64,000 nt of DNA from Bryobacteraceae bacterium (GTDB lineage Bacteria > Acidobacteriota > Terriglobia > Bryobacterales > Bryobacteraceae). The notes beneath the pieces are model-generated. The model saw only the letters and a list, made by a program, of their open reading frames with translations. It ran no database searches and was not told the origin of the DNA. Both the position numbers and the translations under genes were made by a program. Position 1 is the first letter of the stretch; every line of letters starts with the position of its first letter. This document shows positions 8,441 through 16,799 of the stretch, in pieces. The DNA lies in assembly GCA_041394945.1 (NCBI GenBank), contig JAWKHH010000004.1, forward strand, positions 744,001 to 808,000, given 5' to 3'.

Positions 8441-9436
8441 TCGCTGCCGCTTCCTCCACGCCGCCGCTACGTAGCTGCCGTCCAGGCTCCGGTCTGCGAT
8501 GAGCTTGGCTTCGGCTGCCCGCAGGGACGGGGGAAGGGAACTGGCCAGGACGGAGAAGAAGCCGTAGGTTCGCTGCGAGACGAGATCGCAGGCGGGAAGC
8601 AAATTCGCCATCGCGGGGATGGAGATCCCGGCGCCGTTGCCGACGTGGATGTCGGTGACGGACCAAATATCCTGGTCCGCCATCGGCAGCGCGATCGTTC
8701 CGCGGCGGATCAATTCTGTGTTCACGCGGTCCATGTAGCCGGTTTCGGTGACACCGCGCAACTTCCGCCATGCCGCCGCGGCCACGCGGTCCGGCATCAA
8801 CCGCCGGATGCTCTTCGGGATCAGTGGCTGGCTGCGCTTGCGGTACTCGGTCTCCCGCATTCGCCGCTGGGTGCTGGCGGCCGAGTCGGCGCATGGGTCC
8901 TGCAGATGCAGAAATACGCCGCCGGGCGCCAGCAGGCGTGACACGTCCTGGCAGAAGGCGGCCAAATCGGGGATGTGATGCAGCACGGAGCAGGTGAGAA
9001 TCAAGTCGAAGCGGGCGGCGCCATCGAGGTCGGGAGTGGCGCCCAGCGTCGCGGAGACCGGGCAGGGGACGTGCGAGAGCCGCGCCTTGGCCCGGGCCAG
9101 CATCTCGGGCGAGGTGTCCAGCAGGTGGAGCGATCCGGCGCGCGGCCCTAGCTCACCAGCCAGCAGGGTGGAACTGAGTCCAGTGCCGCAGCCGATATCA
9201 AGAATTCGCAGCGACGGACCCGTTCGCGCCACGCCTGCGTCGGCCAGCAGCAACCGGTACTGTTCCGGCAGGCTGTCCCACATGTCGCGATGCACGTCGT
9301 CGTAAACGTCGGCTTCCACGTCGTGAAAAACCACGTTTACGGTTTCGTGAAAATGTTCGAGCGTCGACCGGCTTCCGTACTTTGCCAACAACGGGCGCAG
9401 AACGTCAAGTGGTTCGGCTGAGGAGCTGAACTTCAT
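8438..9436 (-). CDS. SAM-dependent class I methyltransferase
   Basis: This is a 332-residue protein starting at the ATG at 9436 behind AAGGAGAG; the longer frame lacks such a site. The Rossmann methyltransferase core is clear: ILDIGCGTGLSS (motif I), LHLLDTSPEML (motif II Asp), and FDLILTCSVLHHIPDLAAF with LLAPGGVFLHLQDP (motifs IV-VI). The C-terminal 130 residues are helical with no recognised substrate domain. The substrate cannot be named. It lies convergent to the subtilase and divergent from the ISC operon, with a 244-base intergenic region upstream that also holds the ISC operon promoter. Confidence 0.82.
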   Translation of the reverse strand: MKFSSSAEPLDVLRPLLAKYGSRSTLEHFHETVNVVFHDVEADVYDDVHRDMWDSLPEQYRLLLADAGVARTGPSLRILDIGCGTGLSSTLLAGELGPRAGSLHLLDTSPEMLARAKARLSHVPCPVSATLGATPDLDGAARFDLILTCSVLHHIPDLAAFCQDVSRLLAPGGVFLHLQDPCADSAASTQRRMRETEYRKRSQPLIPKSIRRLMPDRVAAAAWRKLRGVTETGYMDRVNTELIRRGTIALPMADQDIWSVTDIHVGNGAGISIPAMANLLPACDLVSQRTYGFFSVLASSLPPSLRAAEAKLIADRSLDGSYVAAAWRKRQR

Positions 9437-9607
9437 TCTCTCCTTATCCTCCAGCTTCAGGGGGTTTGGGAAAAGCGTACCATGACGAAGCCCAAATGGG
9501 AGTAGTTCGTAATCCAGATGTAGTACCAGAGGAGTCACACGGGGAGAGGACACCAGGGCCCGGCGGACCAAAAAGGTCGGAATTTAAGTCGCAGAAGGGG
9601 AACGCAG

Positions 9608-9637
9608 TTGCCTGAAATTGTACTGCGTGGTACAAAT
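9608..9637 (+). promoter_or_regulatory. ISC operon promoter with overlapping palindromic operator
   Basis: TTGCCT (9608-9613) and TACAAA (9631-9636) are separated by exactly 17 bases and each match the sigma-70 consensus at four of six positions. The inverted repeat TTGTAC-N6-GTACAA (9618-9635) covers the spacer and the -10. A repressor bound there would block polymerase. The 44-base leader ends at the Rrf2-type regulator, which suggests autoregulation in the manner of IscR. The rest of the 9437-9607 gap shows nothing else I can support. Confidence 0.6.
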
Positions 9638-9680
9638 GAAACAGGACCTATTCGGTCGCAGATAAACATTTTCTCTACCG

Positions 9681-10187
9681 ATGCTGAAGCTGACCAAGAA
9701 ATCGGACTACGGGCTGATCGCCCTGCGGCACCTTGCCGCGGCGCAGTACGGGTCCGGCGCGGCGACAGCGAAGGAGATTGCCGAGACCTACCGGATTCCG
9801 CTGCCGCTGCTGGCGAAGGTGTTGCAGTTGCTGGTGCGGGGGCGATTCCTGGTTTCCGAGCAGGGCGCGGGCGGCGGCTACAAGCTGGCCCGGGATGCGC
9901 GGGCGATCTCGACCCTGGAAGTGATCCGCGCCATTGATGGCCCGATCTTCCTGGCCTCCTGCTTCCATGACCAGGAAGTGTGCGACCAGCACGAGACCTG
10001 CACGGTCAAAGAGCCGCTACGCAAGGTGCACGAAGGAATCCAACGGCTGCTGGCCGGCATCTCAATTCATGACCTGGCCGCGGACACGATGGAAGTGCCC
10101 GTACCGGCCGGTCCCGTTCCGGGCATGGTGTGGGCGATCGAGACCACGCCGCCGCGAAACGCACCCACGGAGTCCACAAAAACATGA
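9681..10187 (+). CDS. Rrf2/IscR-type transcriptional regulator of the ISC operon
   Basis: This is a 168-residue protein with an Rrf2 winged helix (KLTKKSDYGLIALRHLAA at the N-terminus, YRIPLPLLAKVLQLL recognition region, QGAGGGYKLARDA wing). The expected cluster-binding loop has three cysteines, SC-F-H-D-Q-E-VC-D-Q-H-E-TC, spaced x6 and x5, against x5 and x5 in E. coli IscR. The family usually binds a [2Fe-2S] cluster and represses isc genes when clusters are plentiful. Its stop overlaps the iscS start (ATGA), and a TTGTAC-N6-GTACAA palindrome sits in the promoter. The iscR symbol is likely but withheld because of the different cysteine spacing. Confidence 0.88.
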   Translation: MLKLTKKSDYGLIALRHLAAAQYGSGAATAKEIAETYRIPLPLLAKVLQLLVRGRFLVSEQGAGGGYKLARDARAISTLEVIRAIDGPIFLASCFHDQEVCDQHETCTVKEPLRKVHEGIQRLLAGISIHDLAADTMEVPVPAGPVPGMVWAIETTPPRNAPTESTKT

Positions 10188-11398
10188 AGCTGCCAATCTA
10201 CATGGATAACCACGCGACCACGCCGGTGGATCCGCGCGTGCTCGATACGATGCTGCCGTATTTCAAGGAGCATTTCGGCAACGCCGCCAGCCGGAACCAC
10301 GCGTTCGGCTGGGAAGCCGAAGAAGCAGTGGAAACGGCGCGGAAGCAGATCGCGGCGCTCATCGGGGCCAACCCGAAAGAGATCATCTTCACGAGCGGAG
10401 CCACTGAATCCGACAACCTGGCGCTGAAGGGCGTGGCCGAGATGTATGCCGAACGCGGCAACCACATCATCACGGCCGCCACCGAGCACAAAGCGATCCT
10501 CGACACCTGCAAGCGGCTGGAAAAGCACGGCGTCCGGGTTACGTACCTTCCGGTGCGGCAGGATGGGCTCGTCGATCTCGACATGCTGCGCGAGGCGTTC
10601 ACGGACAAGACGATTCTCGTGAGCATCATGTACGCGAACAATGAGATCGGCGTAGTCCAGCCGATTCGCGAGATCGGGAAAATGTGCAAGGAAAAGGGCG
10701 TTCTCTTCCACACCGATGCGGTGCAGGCGGTGGGCAAAGTACCGGTGAACGTCATCGAAGACAACATCGATATCCTTTCGCTTTCCGCGCACAAGATGTA
10801 CGGGCCGAAGGGCGTGGGCGCGCTCTACGTCCGGCGCAAATCGCCACGCGTGCAGTTGACGGCGCAGATGGACGGCGGTGGCCATGAGCGCGGGATGCGC
10901 TCGGGTACGTTGAACGTCGCCGGCATCGCCGGACTGGGCAAGGCGTGCGCGTTGGCTCATGCCGAGATGGCCGAGGAAGGCAAGCGCATGGCGTACCTGC
11001 GCGACAAGCTGAAGGACCGGCTGCTCGCCGAACTCGACGAAACGTTCATCAACGGCTCGATGGAGCACCGGCTCCCGAACAACCTGAATATCAGCTTCGC
11101 CTACGTGGAAGGCGAGTCGCTGCTGATGGGCATCAACGACGTGGCGGTTTCGAGCGGATCGGCGTGTACGTCGGCGACGCTCGAGCCGAGCTACGTGCTC
11201 AAGGCGCTGGGCGCCGGCGACGATCTCGCGCACTCCTCGATCCGCTTCGGCCTCGGCCGATTCAATACGGAAGAGGAAGTGGATTACGTGGCGGAAAAGG
11301 TGATTGGAGTGGTGAAGAAGCTCCGCGAGCTGTCGCCGCTCTACGAAATGGTGAAGGAAGGCGTCGACCTGAGCAAGGTCGAATGGACCGCCCACTAA
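10184..11398 (+). CDS. iscS: Cysteine desulfurase IscS
   Basis: At 404 residues it matches the length of E. coli IscS. It is a class V PLP enzyme that takes sulfur from cysteine as a persulfide and passes it to IscU. Visible are the PLP lysine in LSAHKMYGPKG (Lys204), HTDAVQAVGK with the cofactor-binding Asp and Gln, and the catalytic Cys328 in SGSACTSATLEPSYVLKALG, within the long mobile loop typical of the IscS group rather than SufS. The gene begins inside the stop of the Rrf2-type regulator and is followed 25 bases later by iscU, so it lies early in the ISC operon. Confidence 0.97.
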   Translation: MKLPIYMDNHATTPVDPRVLDTMLPYFKEHFGNAASRNHAFGWEAEEAVETARKQIAALIGANPKEIIFTSGATESDNLALKGVAEMYAERGNHIITAATEHKAILDTCKRLEKHGVRVTYLPVRQDGLVDLDMLREAFTDKTILVSIMYANNEIGVVQPIREIGKMCKEKGVLFHTDAVQAVGKVPVNVIEDNIDILSLSAHKMYGPKGVGALYVRRKSPRVQLTAQMDGGGHERGMRSGTLNVAGIAGLGKACALAHAEMAEEGKRMAYLRDKLKDRLLAELDETFINGSMEHRLPNNLNISFAYVEGESLLMGINDVAVSSGSACTSATLEPSYVLKALGAGDDLAHSSIRFGLGRFNTEEEVDYVAEKVIGVVKKLRELSPLYEMVKEGVDLSKVEWTAH

Positions 11399-11423
11399 GG
11401 AAACTGTAAGGAGAACAGGAAAT

Positions 11424-11840
11424 ATGGCTTATTCCGACAAGGTCCTCGATCACTACAACAACCCGCGGAACGTGGGCTCGCTCGACAAGTCGTCGCCGGA
11501 CGTAGGCACGGGCATCGTCGGCGCGCCCGAGTGCGGCGACGTGATGAAGCTGCAGGTGCAGGTGAACGAAGAGACCGGGGTCATCGAAGACGCCAAGTTC
11601 AAGACGTTCGGCTGCGGATCTGCGATTGCGTCCAGTTCACTGGCCACCGAATGGCTGAAGGGCAAGACGGTGGACCAGGCTCTCGCGATCAAGAACACCG
11701 AGATCGTGAACGAACTCAGCCTGCCGCCGGTGAAGATCCACTGCTCCGTGCTCGCCGAAGACGCCATCAAGGCCGCCATCGGCGACTACAAGAAGAAGCA
11801 GGAAACGCGCAAGGAGCCCACCGCGGCCGCGCAGGCGTAG
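11424..11840 (+). CDS. iscU: Iron-sulfur cluster scaffold IscU
   Basis: This is a 138-residue scaffold on which [2Fe-2S] clusters are built. All three conserved cysteines are present: Cys37 in PECGD (with Asp39), Cys64 in FGCGSAIASSS and Cys107 in HCSVLAEDAI. The segment LPPVKIHC just before the third cysteine is the site recognised by HscA in the characterised system (LPPVK). A clear AAGGAG Shine-Dalgarno precedes the ATG. The Ala/Glu-rich tail after residue 125 is longer than in E. coli. It sits between iscS and iscA in canonical order. Confidence 0.97.
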   Translation: MAYSDKVLDHYNNPRNVGSLDKSSPDVGTGIVGAPECGDVMKLQVQVNEETGVIEDAKFKTFGCGSAIASSSLATEWLKGKTVDQALAIKNTEIVNELSLPPVKIHCSVLAEDAIKAAIGDYKKKQETRKEPTAAAQA

Positions 11841-11849
11841 GGAGGAACG

Positions 11850-12242
11850 ATGACCGATCTGCAGGTATTGGATCAGGCTCCGCCGCCGGTTCCCGCGAAA
11901 CCCGAAATCCACGTGACGCCGAAGGCGATCGAGAGAGTGCGGGCGGCATTCGCGCGCGAGGGCGTCGCCGGACCGGGCTTCGAAGAGGCCGGGCTTCGCC
12001 TCGGCGTGCTCGGCGGCGGCTGCTCCGGGCTGAGCTACCAGTTCAAGTTCGACCGCAAGCCGCGGACCACCGACCACGTCTTCCACTTCGACGGAGTCCG
12101 CGTCTTCGTAGACCCGAAGAGCATGCTCTATCTCAACGGCATGACGCTCGACTACAAGGAATCGCTGATGCATTCCGGCTTCGCGTTCGAAAATCCCCAC
12201 GCGAAGCGTGCGTGCGGGTGCGGGACGTCGTTCTCGGCGTGA
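11850..12242 (+). CDS. iscA: A-type iron-sulfur carrier IscA
   Basis: This is a 130-residue HesB/IscA-family carrier protein. The three cysteines are in place (GGGCSGLSYQF, then CGCG close to the C-terminus), as are the family's YLNGMTLDYKESLMHSGF-type segment and FENPHAKRACGCG ending. It has about 20 extra N-terminal residues rich in Pro/Val before the domain begins. It is likely to deliver clusters to apo-proteins. Its stop overlaps the GTG start of the J-domain protein gene, so hscB is translationally coupled to it. Confidence 0.93.
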   Translation: MTDLQVLDQAPPPVPAKPEIHVTPKAIERVRAAFAREGVAGPGFEEAGLRLGVLGGGCSGLSYQFKFDRKPRTTDHVFHFDGVRVFVDPKSMLYLNGMTLDYKESLMHSGFAFENPHAKRACGCGTSFSA

Positions 12243-12799
12243 CCGGCGGCCGCTACTACGAATTCTTCGATCTTCCGCTCGCCCTGCGCCTTGACGCCGC
12301 GGCGCTTCAGAAACGCTTCTACGAACTGAGCCGGCAGTGGCATCCGGATCGTTTCGTCGCGCGCCCGCCGGCGGACCGTCAACTCGCGCTGGACAACACG
12401 GCGCTGCTCAACGATGCCTTCCGCGCGCTGCGGGATCCTGTGCTGCGGGCGGAATACTTCCTGGAACAGAACGGTCTGGCGGCATCCGGGCAGGGAAGCG
12501 GAAATGTTCCGATGGACCTGCTCGAAGAGGCGCTCGAACTGAACATGGCGCTGGAGGAAGTGGACCCGGCCGATCCGAATTCCCTCTCTGAACTGAACCG
12601 GTTTCACGACCAGTTCGGAGCGCTGCTCGCGGATGTGGACCGCACACTCGACGCTCAATTCGCCAAGTTCGACAGCGAAGCGGAAGCACGCGCCGAAACG
12701 TTGACCGCAATCCGCCAGACGCTGAACCGCCGCAAGTACATCTCCAACCTGACCTCGAAAATCGAAAAGGCGCTGCAGGCCGTCCCCGCTGCGTCCTGA
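12239..12799 (+). CDS. hscB: J-domain co-chaperone HscB
   Basis: This is a 186-residue protein read from a GTG that overlaps the iscA stop (GTGA). Residues about 5-75 form a J domain with HPD in RQWHPDRF and an N-terminal FFDLPLALRLDAAALQKRFYELSR that matches HscB. The C-terminal half is the three-helix HscB-type domain (MDLLEEALELNMALEE) that binds IscU. HscB stimulates the HscA ATPase during cluster transfer. The N-terminal cysteine zinc module found in eukaryotic HSC20 is absent. The HscA gene follows after 20 bases. Confidence 0.93.
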   Translation: MTGGRYYEFFDLPLALRLDAAALQKRFYELSRQWHPDRFVARPPADRQLALDNTALLNDAFRALRDPVLRAEYFLEQNGLAASGQGSGNVPMDLLEEALELNMALEEVDPADPNSLSELNRFHDQFGALLADVDRTLDAQFAKFDSEAEARAETLTAIRQTLNRRKYISNLTSKIEKALQAVPAAS

Positions 12800-12819
12800 T
12801 TCCCGATCCTTCACGCCAT

Positions 12820-14673
12820 ATGGGCACGTTTCAAATCGACTTCGGCCACGAGACCGAATCCCACATCGTCGGCATCGACCTGGGCACCACGAACTCGCTG
12901 GTTGCCTACCTCGACGCTGGTGTCCCCAAGGTGATCCCCGGCGCCGACGGCGACCCGATCGTCCCGAGCGTCGTTTCCGTTTCACCGCTCGGCCAGGTGC
13001 TCGTCGGCCACCCGGCGCAGGCTGCGCTGGCGACTCATCCGGAACATTCGATCTACTCCGTAAAGCGGTTGATGGGGAAGGGATTCGCCGACGTCGGCGA
13101 CGATGCCAAGCTGTTCCCGTTCCGCTTCGCCCCCGGCAATGCCGGCGAGGTGATCCGGCTCCAGTTGGGCGAGCAGACGTTCACGCCGCCCGAGATTTCC
13201 GCGTTCATCCTGCGCCAGCTCAAGCACAACGCCGAACAGTTCCTCGATGCGCCGGTGACGCAGGCCGTGATCACCGTGCCCGCCTACTTCAACGACGCGC
13301 AGCGCCAGGCGACCAAGGACGCCGGCCGCATCGCCGGGCTCGACGTGCTGCGCCTGGTGAACGAACCCACCGCCGCGTCGCTCGCCTACGGGCTCGATAA
13401 GCGACAGGACGGCGTGGTGGCCGTGTATGACCTCGGCGGCGGCACGTTCGATATCTCGATCCTCCGCCTGCACGACGGCATCTTCGAGGTGCTGGCCACG
13501 GCCGGCGACACGCACCTCGGCGGCGACGACATCGATCACCTGCTTCTTCGGATCGCGCTCGAAGACATCCAGAGCGAATGGAAGCTCGACCTCACGGCGC
13601 ATCCCGGCGCGGTGCAAACGCTGCGGGGCGCGATCATCGACGCCAAGCACCGCCTTTCCACGCTTCCGGAAACCGCCATCGAATTCGAGCACGAAGGCCG
13701 CGCTTACCGCCGGCAGATCGACCGCCCGCTGTTCGATCAGCTCATCACGCCGATCGTCGACCGCACGCTGGGGCCCTGCCGCCAGGCGCTCGCCGATGCC
13801 AAGTTGACGCCCGAAGAGATCGACGAAGTGGTGCTGGTCGGCGGGTCCACGCGCGTGCCGCTGGTTCGCTCCGCCGTAGAGCGGCTGTTCCGCGCGCGGC
13901 CGCACACCGAGCTCGATCCGGATAAGGTGGTGGCGCTTGGCGCCGCGGTCCAGGCCGGGATTCTATCCGGCGCCGTGGACGATGCGCTGCTGCTCGACGT
14001 GACGCCGCTGTCGCTCGGCATTGAGACGATGGGCGGCCTGGTTTCGAAGCTGATTCACCGCAACTCCACCATTCCGGCCTCGGCCACCGAGAGCTTCACC
14101 ACCGGAGTGGACGGGCAGACGAACGTACTGATCCATGTGGTGCAGGGCGAACGCGAGATGGTGAAGGATTGCCGTTCTCTCGCCCGGTTCGACCTGAAAG
14201 GCATTCCTCCGATGCCGGCCGGCATGGCCCGCATCGAAGTACGGTTTCTGATCGACGCCAACGGGATCCTGAACGTGACCGCGCGCGACCAGCGCACCGG
14301 GCTCGAGACATCGGTGGAAGTGAAGCCTTCCTACGGCCTCACTAACGATCAGGTGGAAGGCATGATTCTCGAATCGATCGAGAAGGCCGAACAGGACTTC
14401 CGCGAACGGCAGGTGCGCGAGGCGCGCCTGGAGGCCGACACCATCCTCGCGGCGACAGAGAAGGCCAAGGACAACCCCGCCTACGACGCCCTCAGCGATG
14501 AGGAACGCGGGACGATCAATCAGCGGCTCAACGAACTGCTGGTGGTTTACCACTCCGAAGACCACCTGCTCATCCGCGCCAAGATCGAGGAACTGAACAA
14601 CGCGACGATGAATCTCGCCGAGACGATGATGAACGCCGCCGTCAGCTCCGCGCTCAAGGGCACCAAGATCTGA
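12820..14673 (+). CDS. hscA: Hsp70-type chaperone HscA
   Basis: At 617 residues it is virtually the same length as E. coli HscA (616). It has the Hsp70 phosphate loop GIDLGTTNSLVAY, the VITVPAYFNDAQRQATKDAGRIAGL segment (here shortened: VPAYFNDAQRQATKDA), VYDLGGGTFDISIL and the DEVVLVGGSTRVPLV adenosine-site motif. A shorter C-terminal lid follows, without the acidic EEVD-like tail of DnaK. Genomic position between hscB and iscX decides HscA over DnaK. It acts with HscB on the IscU LPPVK site. Confidence 0.94.
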   Translation: MGTFQIDFGHETESHIVGIDLGTTNSLVAYLDAGVPKVIPGADGDPIVPSVVSVSPLGQVLVGHPAQAALATHPEHSIYSVKRLMGKGFADVGDDAKLFPFRFAPGNAGEVIRLQLGEQTFTPPEISAFILRQLKHNAEQFLDAPVTQAVITVPAYFNDAQRQATKDAGRIAGLDVLRLVNEPTAASLAYGLDKRQDGVVAVYDLGGGTFDISILRLHDGIFEVLATAGDTHLGGDDIDHLLLRIALEDIQSEWKLDLTAHPGAVQTLRGAIIDAKHRLSTLPETAIEFEHEGRAYRRQIDRPLFDQLITPIVDRTLGPCRQALADAKLTPEEIDEVVLVGGSTRVPLVRSAVERLFRARPHTELDPDKVVALGAAVQAGILSGAVDDALLLDVTPLSLGIETMGGLVSKLIHRNSTIPASATESFTTGVDGQTNVLIHVVQGEREMVKDCRSLARFDLKGIPPMPAGMARIEVRFLIDANGILNVTARDQRTGLETSVEVKPSYGLTNDQVEGMILESIEKAEQDFRERQVREARLEADTILAATEKAKDNPAYDALSDEERGTINQRLNELLVVYHSEDHLLIRAKIEELNNATMNLAETMMNAAVSSALKGTKI

Positions 14674-14684
14674 AGGGAGGCACC

Positions 14685-14900
14685 ATGCCACTCGCGCTTT
14701 CCTGGAACGACTTCGAAGACCTGGGCATCGCTCTGAACGAGAAGTTCCCCGATACCGATCCGCTCACCGTCCGCTTCACGGACCTGCACAAATGGGTGAC
14801 CGAACTCGAGGACTTCGACGATGATCCGGCCAAGTCCAACGAAGCCAAGCTCGAGGCCATTCAGATGGCCTGGTACGAGGAGTGGAAGGACAACCAGTAA
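14685..14900 (+). CDS. iscX: IscX, ISC-associated acidic protein
   Basis: This is a 71-residue acidic protein with the IscX signature: WNDFEDLGIALNEKFPDTDP, then VRFTDLHKWVTEL and LEAIQMAWYEEW. In E. coli IscX binds IscS and iron and tunes cluster assembly. Here it closes the operon 11 bases after hscA. In the classical order a ferredoxin gene (fdx) lies between hscA and iscX; it is missing here, so the electron donor must be encoded elsewhere. Confidence 0.95.
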   Translation: MPLALSWNDFEDLGIALNEKFPDTDPLTVRFTDLHKWVTELEDFDDDPAKSNEAKLEAIQMAWYEEWKDNQ

Positions 14901-14937
14901 CCGCGCAAGCCGCGCTGGCGCCGGAGGCGAAAGCCGG

Positions 14938-14943
14938 TACAAT
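14938..14943 (+). promoter_or_regulatory. Candidate -10 element of the second PQQ dehydrogenase gene
   Basis: TACAAT eleven bases upstream of the ATG at 14955. There is no Shine-Dalgarno between them, and the position fits a very short leader. This would give the PQQ gene its own transcript separate from the ISC operon. Confidence 0.4.
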
Positions 14944-14954
14944 GTTGAACGATC

Positions 14955-16799
14955 ATGGACCGTCGATCGTTCGTGCAGTCGGCCGCGGCCGCCGCTGCCG
15001 CCAGTCTAGCCGCGGATGCCGCGGAGCCGGCTTGGGAATGGCGTGTTTACGGCGGTGACGCCGGCGCCAGCCGCTACGCCCCACTCGCGCAAATCAACAA
15101 GAGCAACGTCGCGCGGCTGAAGCCCGCTTGGACGCATCGCACCGGCGACGCGCTCGAGCGGCCGGCCACCGCCATCGAATGCACGCCGATCGTCGTCGAC
15201 GGCGTGATGTTCCTCACCACGCCGCAGGTGAAGGTCCGCGCGGTGAATGCCCTTACCGGCGAGACCCGGTGGACCTTCGATCCGGCGGCCGGCAGCCGCA
15301 GCCGCCGCGCGCCCGGCGCCAATCGCGGCGTCACATACTGGCGGGATGGCGATGCCAAGCGGATCTTCGCGCCTGTGCGCGACATGCTGTACTCGATCGA
15401 CGCGGTGACGGGCGAACTCGACGCGGCGTTCGGCGAAAAGGGCGTCGTCGATCTGAGCAAGGATCTCGACGTCGATATGACGGGCAAGAGCTTCCGGCAT
15501 TCGAGCCCCGTTGTGGTCTTCGAAGACCTGGTGATCGTGGGCGGCGGAGGCGGCGAAGGTCCGTATCCGGAGGCGCCCGGACACATCCGCGCCTATGACG
15601 CGCGCACCGGCAAGCGCCGCTGGATCTTTCACACCGCGCCGCGGCCGGGCGAGTTCGGCAACGACACCTGGGAAGGCGACTCATGGATTCACGTTGGCGG
15701 CACGAACTGCTGGTCCGGCATGTCGCTCGATGCGGGGCGGGGCATCGTCTTCGCCGGCATCGGCTCGCCTTCGTTCGATTTCTACGGCGGCAACCGTAAG
15801 GGCGCGAACCTGTTCGGCAACTGCGTGCTGGCGCTCGATGCGCGAAGCGGCGGGCGTAAGTGGCACTTCCAGACCGTGCATCACGATGTTTGGGATTACG
15901 ACCTTCCCGCGCAGCCGGCGCTGCTTACCATCCGCAACGGCGGCGCGCGTCGGGACGTGGTGGTGCAGATCACCAAGCAATCGTTCGTGTTCGTGCTCGA
16001 TCGGGAGACGGGCGAGCCGGTGTTTCCGGTGGAAGAACGGCCGATCCCGAAGTCCGACGTCGTCAACGAACAGCTCTGGCCGACGCAGCCGTGGCCGGTG
16101 AAGCCGCCGCCGCTTTCGCGCATCGGCTTCTTCGAGAAAGACATCACCGACATCTCACCCGAGGCGCACGCGCACGTGAAGGCGATCTTCGACCAGTGCC
16201 GCGCCGGCGCGTTGTTCACGCCGGTGGCCAAGGATGGCGTCCTTATCCATCCCGGGTTTCGCGGCGGTCCGCTATGGGGCGGCAGCGCCTTCGACCCCGA
16301 ACGCAATCTGCTGTTCGTTGGTTCCGACGAGTGGACCAACCGGATCGTCCTGCGCGACGGCCAGCCCGGCGAGCCGTTCCGCTACGGGCTGGTGGATCGC
16401 GCGCCGGTTACGGACCACGAAGGCTACCCTGCGATTAAACCGCCATGGGGTTACATGACCGCCATCGACATGGACAAGGGCGAGTTCCGCTGGCGCGTGG
16501 TGAACGGTGAGTATCCCGAGTTGACCAAGCGCGGGATTAGGAAGACAGGCACGCCTTCGCACGGCGGAGCGATCTGCACCAGCGGCGGCCTGGTGTTCAA
16601 GGCCGGCACGGTCGACAAGATGATCCGGGCGTTCGATTCCGACACCGGCGCGGTTCTTTGGGAGCATCGTTTGGACGAAGGCGGTTTCGCCACGCCATCT
16701 ACTTACGAAGCGGGAGGGAAGCAGTTTGTCGTGATCGCGGCCGGAGGCGGCAAGGATGGCTCGCGGTCCTCCGATGAGTTCGTGGCATTCGCACTATGA
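14955..16799 (+). CDS. PQQ-dependent dehydrogenase, membrane glucose dehydrogenase-like
   Basis: This is a 614-residue exported quinoprotein. The N-terminus MDRRSFVQSAAAAAAASLAA is a Tat-type signal. Repeated tryptophan-docking motifs (NALTGETRWTFD, YDARTGKRRWIFH, ALDARSGGRKWHFQ) and VHHDVWDYDLPAQPALL (Asp314, Asp316) are closest to the soluble domain of membrane glucose dehydrogenase. The five-helix membrane anchor of that enzyme is absent. It oxidises an aldose or alcohol in the periplasm. The stop overlaps the start of a penta-haem cytochrome gene (ATGA), a likely electron acceptor. The DEGGFATPSTYE and VVIAAGGGK segments near the end complete the propeller. Confidence 0.9.
   Translation: MDRRSFVQSAAAAAAASLAADAAEPAWEWRVYGGDAGASRYAPLAQINKSNVARLKPAWTHRTGDALERPATAIECTPIVVDGVMFLTTPQVKVRAVNALTGETRWTFDPAAGSRSRRAPGANRGVTYWRDGDAKRIFAPVRDMLYSIDAVTGELDAAFGEKGVVDLSKDLDVDMTGKSFRHSSPVVVFEDLVIVGGGGGEGPYPEAPGHIRAYDARTGKRRWIFHTAPRPGEFGNDTWEGDSWIHVGGTNCWSGMSLDAGRGIVFAGIGSPSFDFYGGNRKGANLFGNCVLALDARSGGRKWHFQTVHHDVWDYDLPAQPALLTIRNGGARRDVVVQITKQSFVFVLDRETGEPVFPVEERPIPKSDVVNEQLWPTQPWPVKPPPLSRIGFFEKDITDISPEAHAHVKAIFDQCRAGALFTPVAKDGVLIHPGFRGGPLWGGSAFDPERNLLFVGSDEWTNRIVLRDGQPGEPFRYGLVDRAPVTDHEGYPAIKPPWGYMTAIDMDKGEFRWRVVNGEYPELTKRGIRKTGTPSHGGAICTSGGLVFKAGTVDKMIRAFDSDTGAVLWEHRLDEGGFATPSTYEAGGKQFVVIAAGGGKDGSRSSDEFVAFAL

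Noticed and set aside
10184..11398. IscS versus NifS or SufS
   Set aside because: The 404-residue length, the long SGSACTSATLEPSYVLKALG loop and iscU/iscA/hscBA neighbours support IscS. There are no nif or suf genes nearby.
12820..14673. DnaK rather than HscA
   Set aside because: The lack of a DnaK-like acidic tail, the 617-residue length and position between hscB and iscX favour HscA. No grpE or dnaJ accompanies it.
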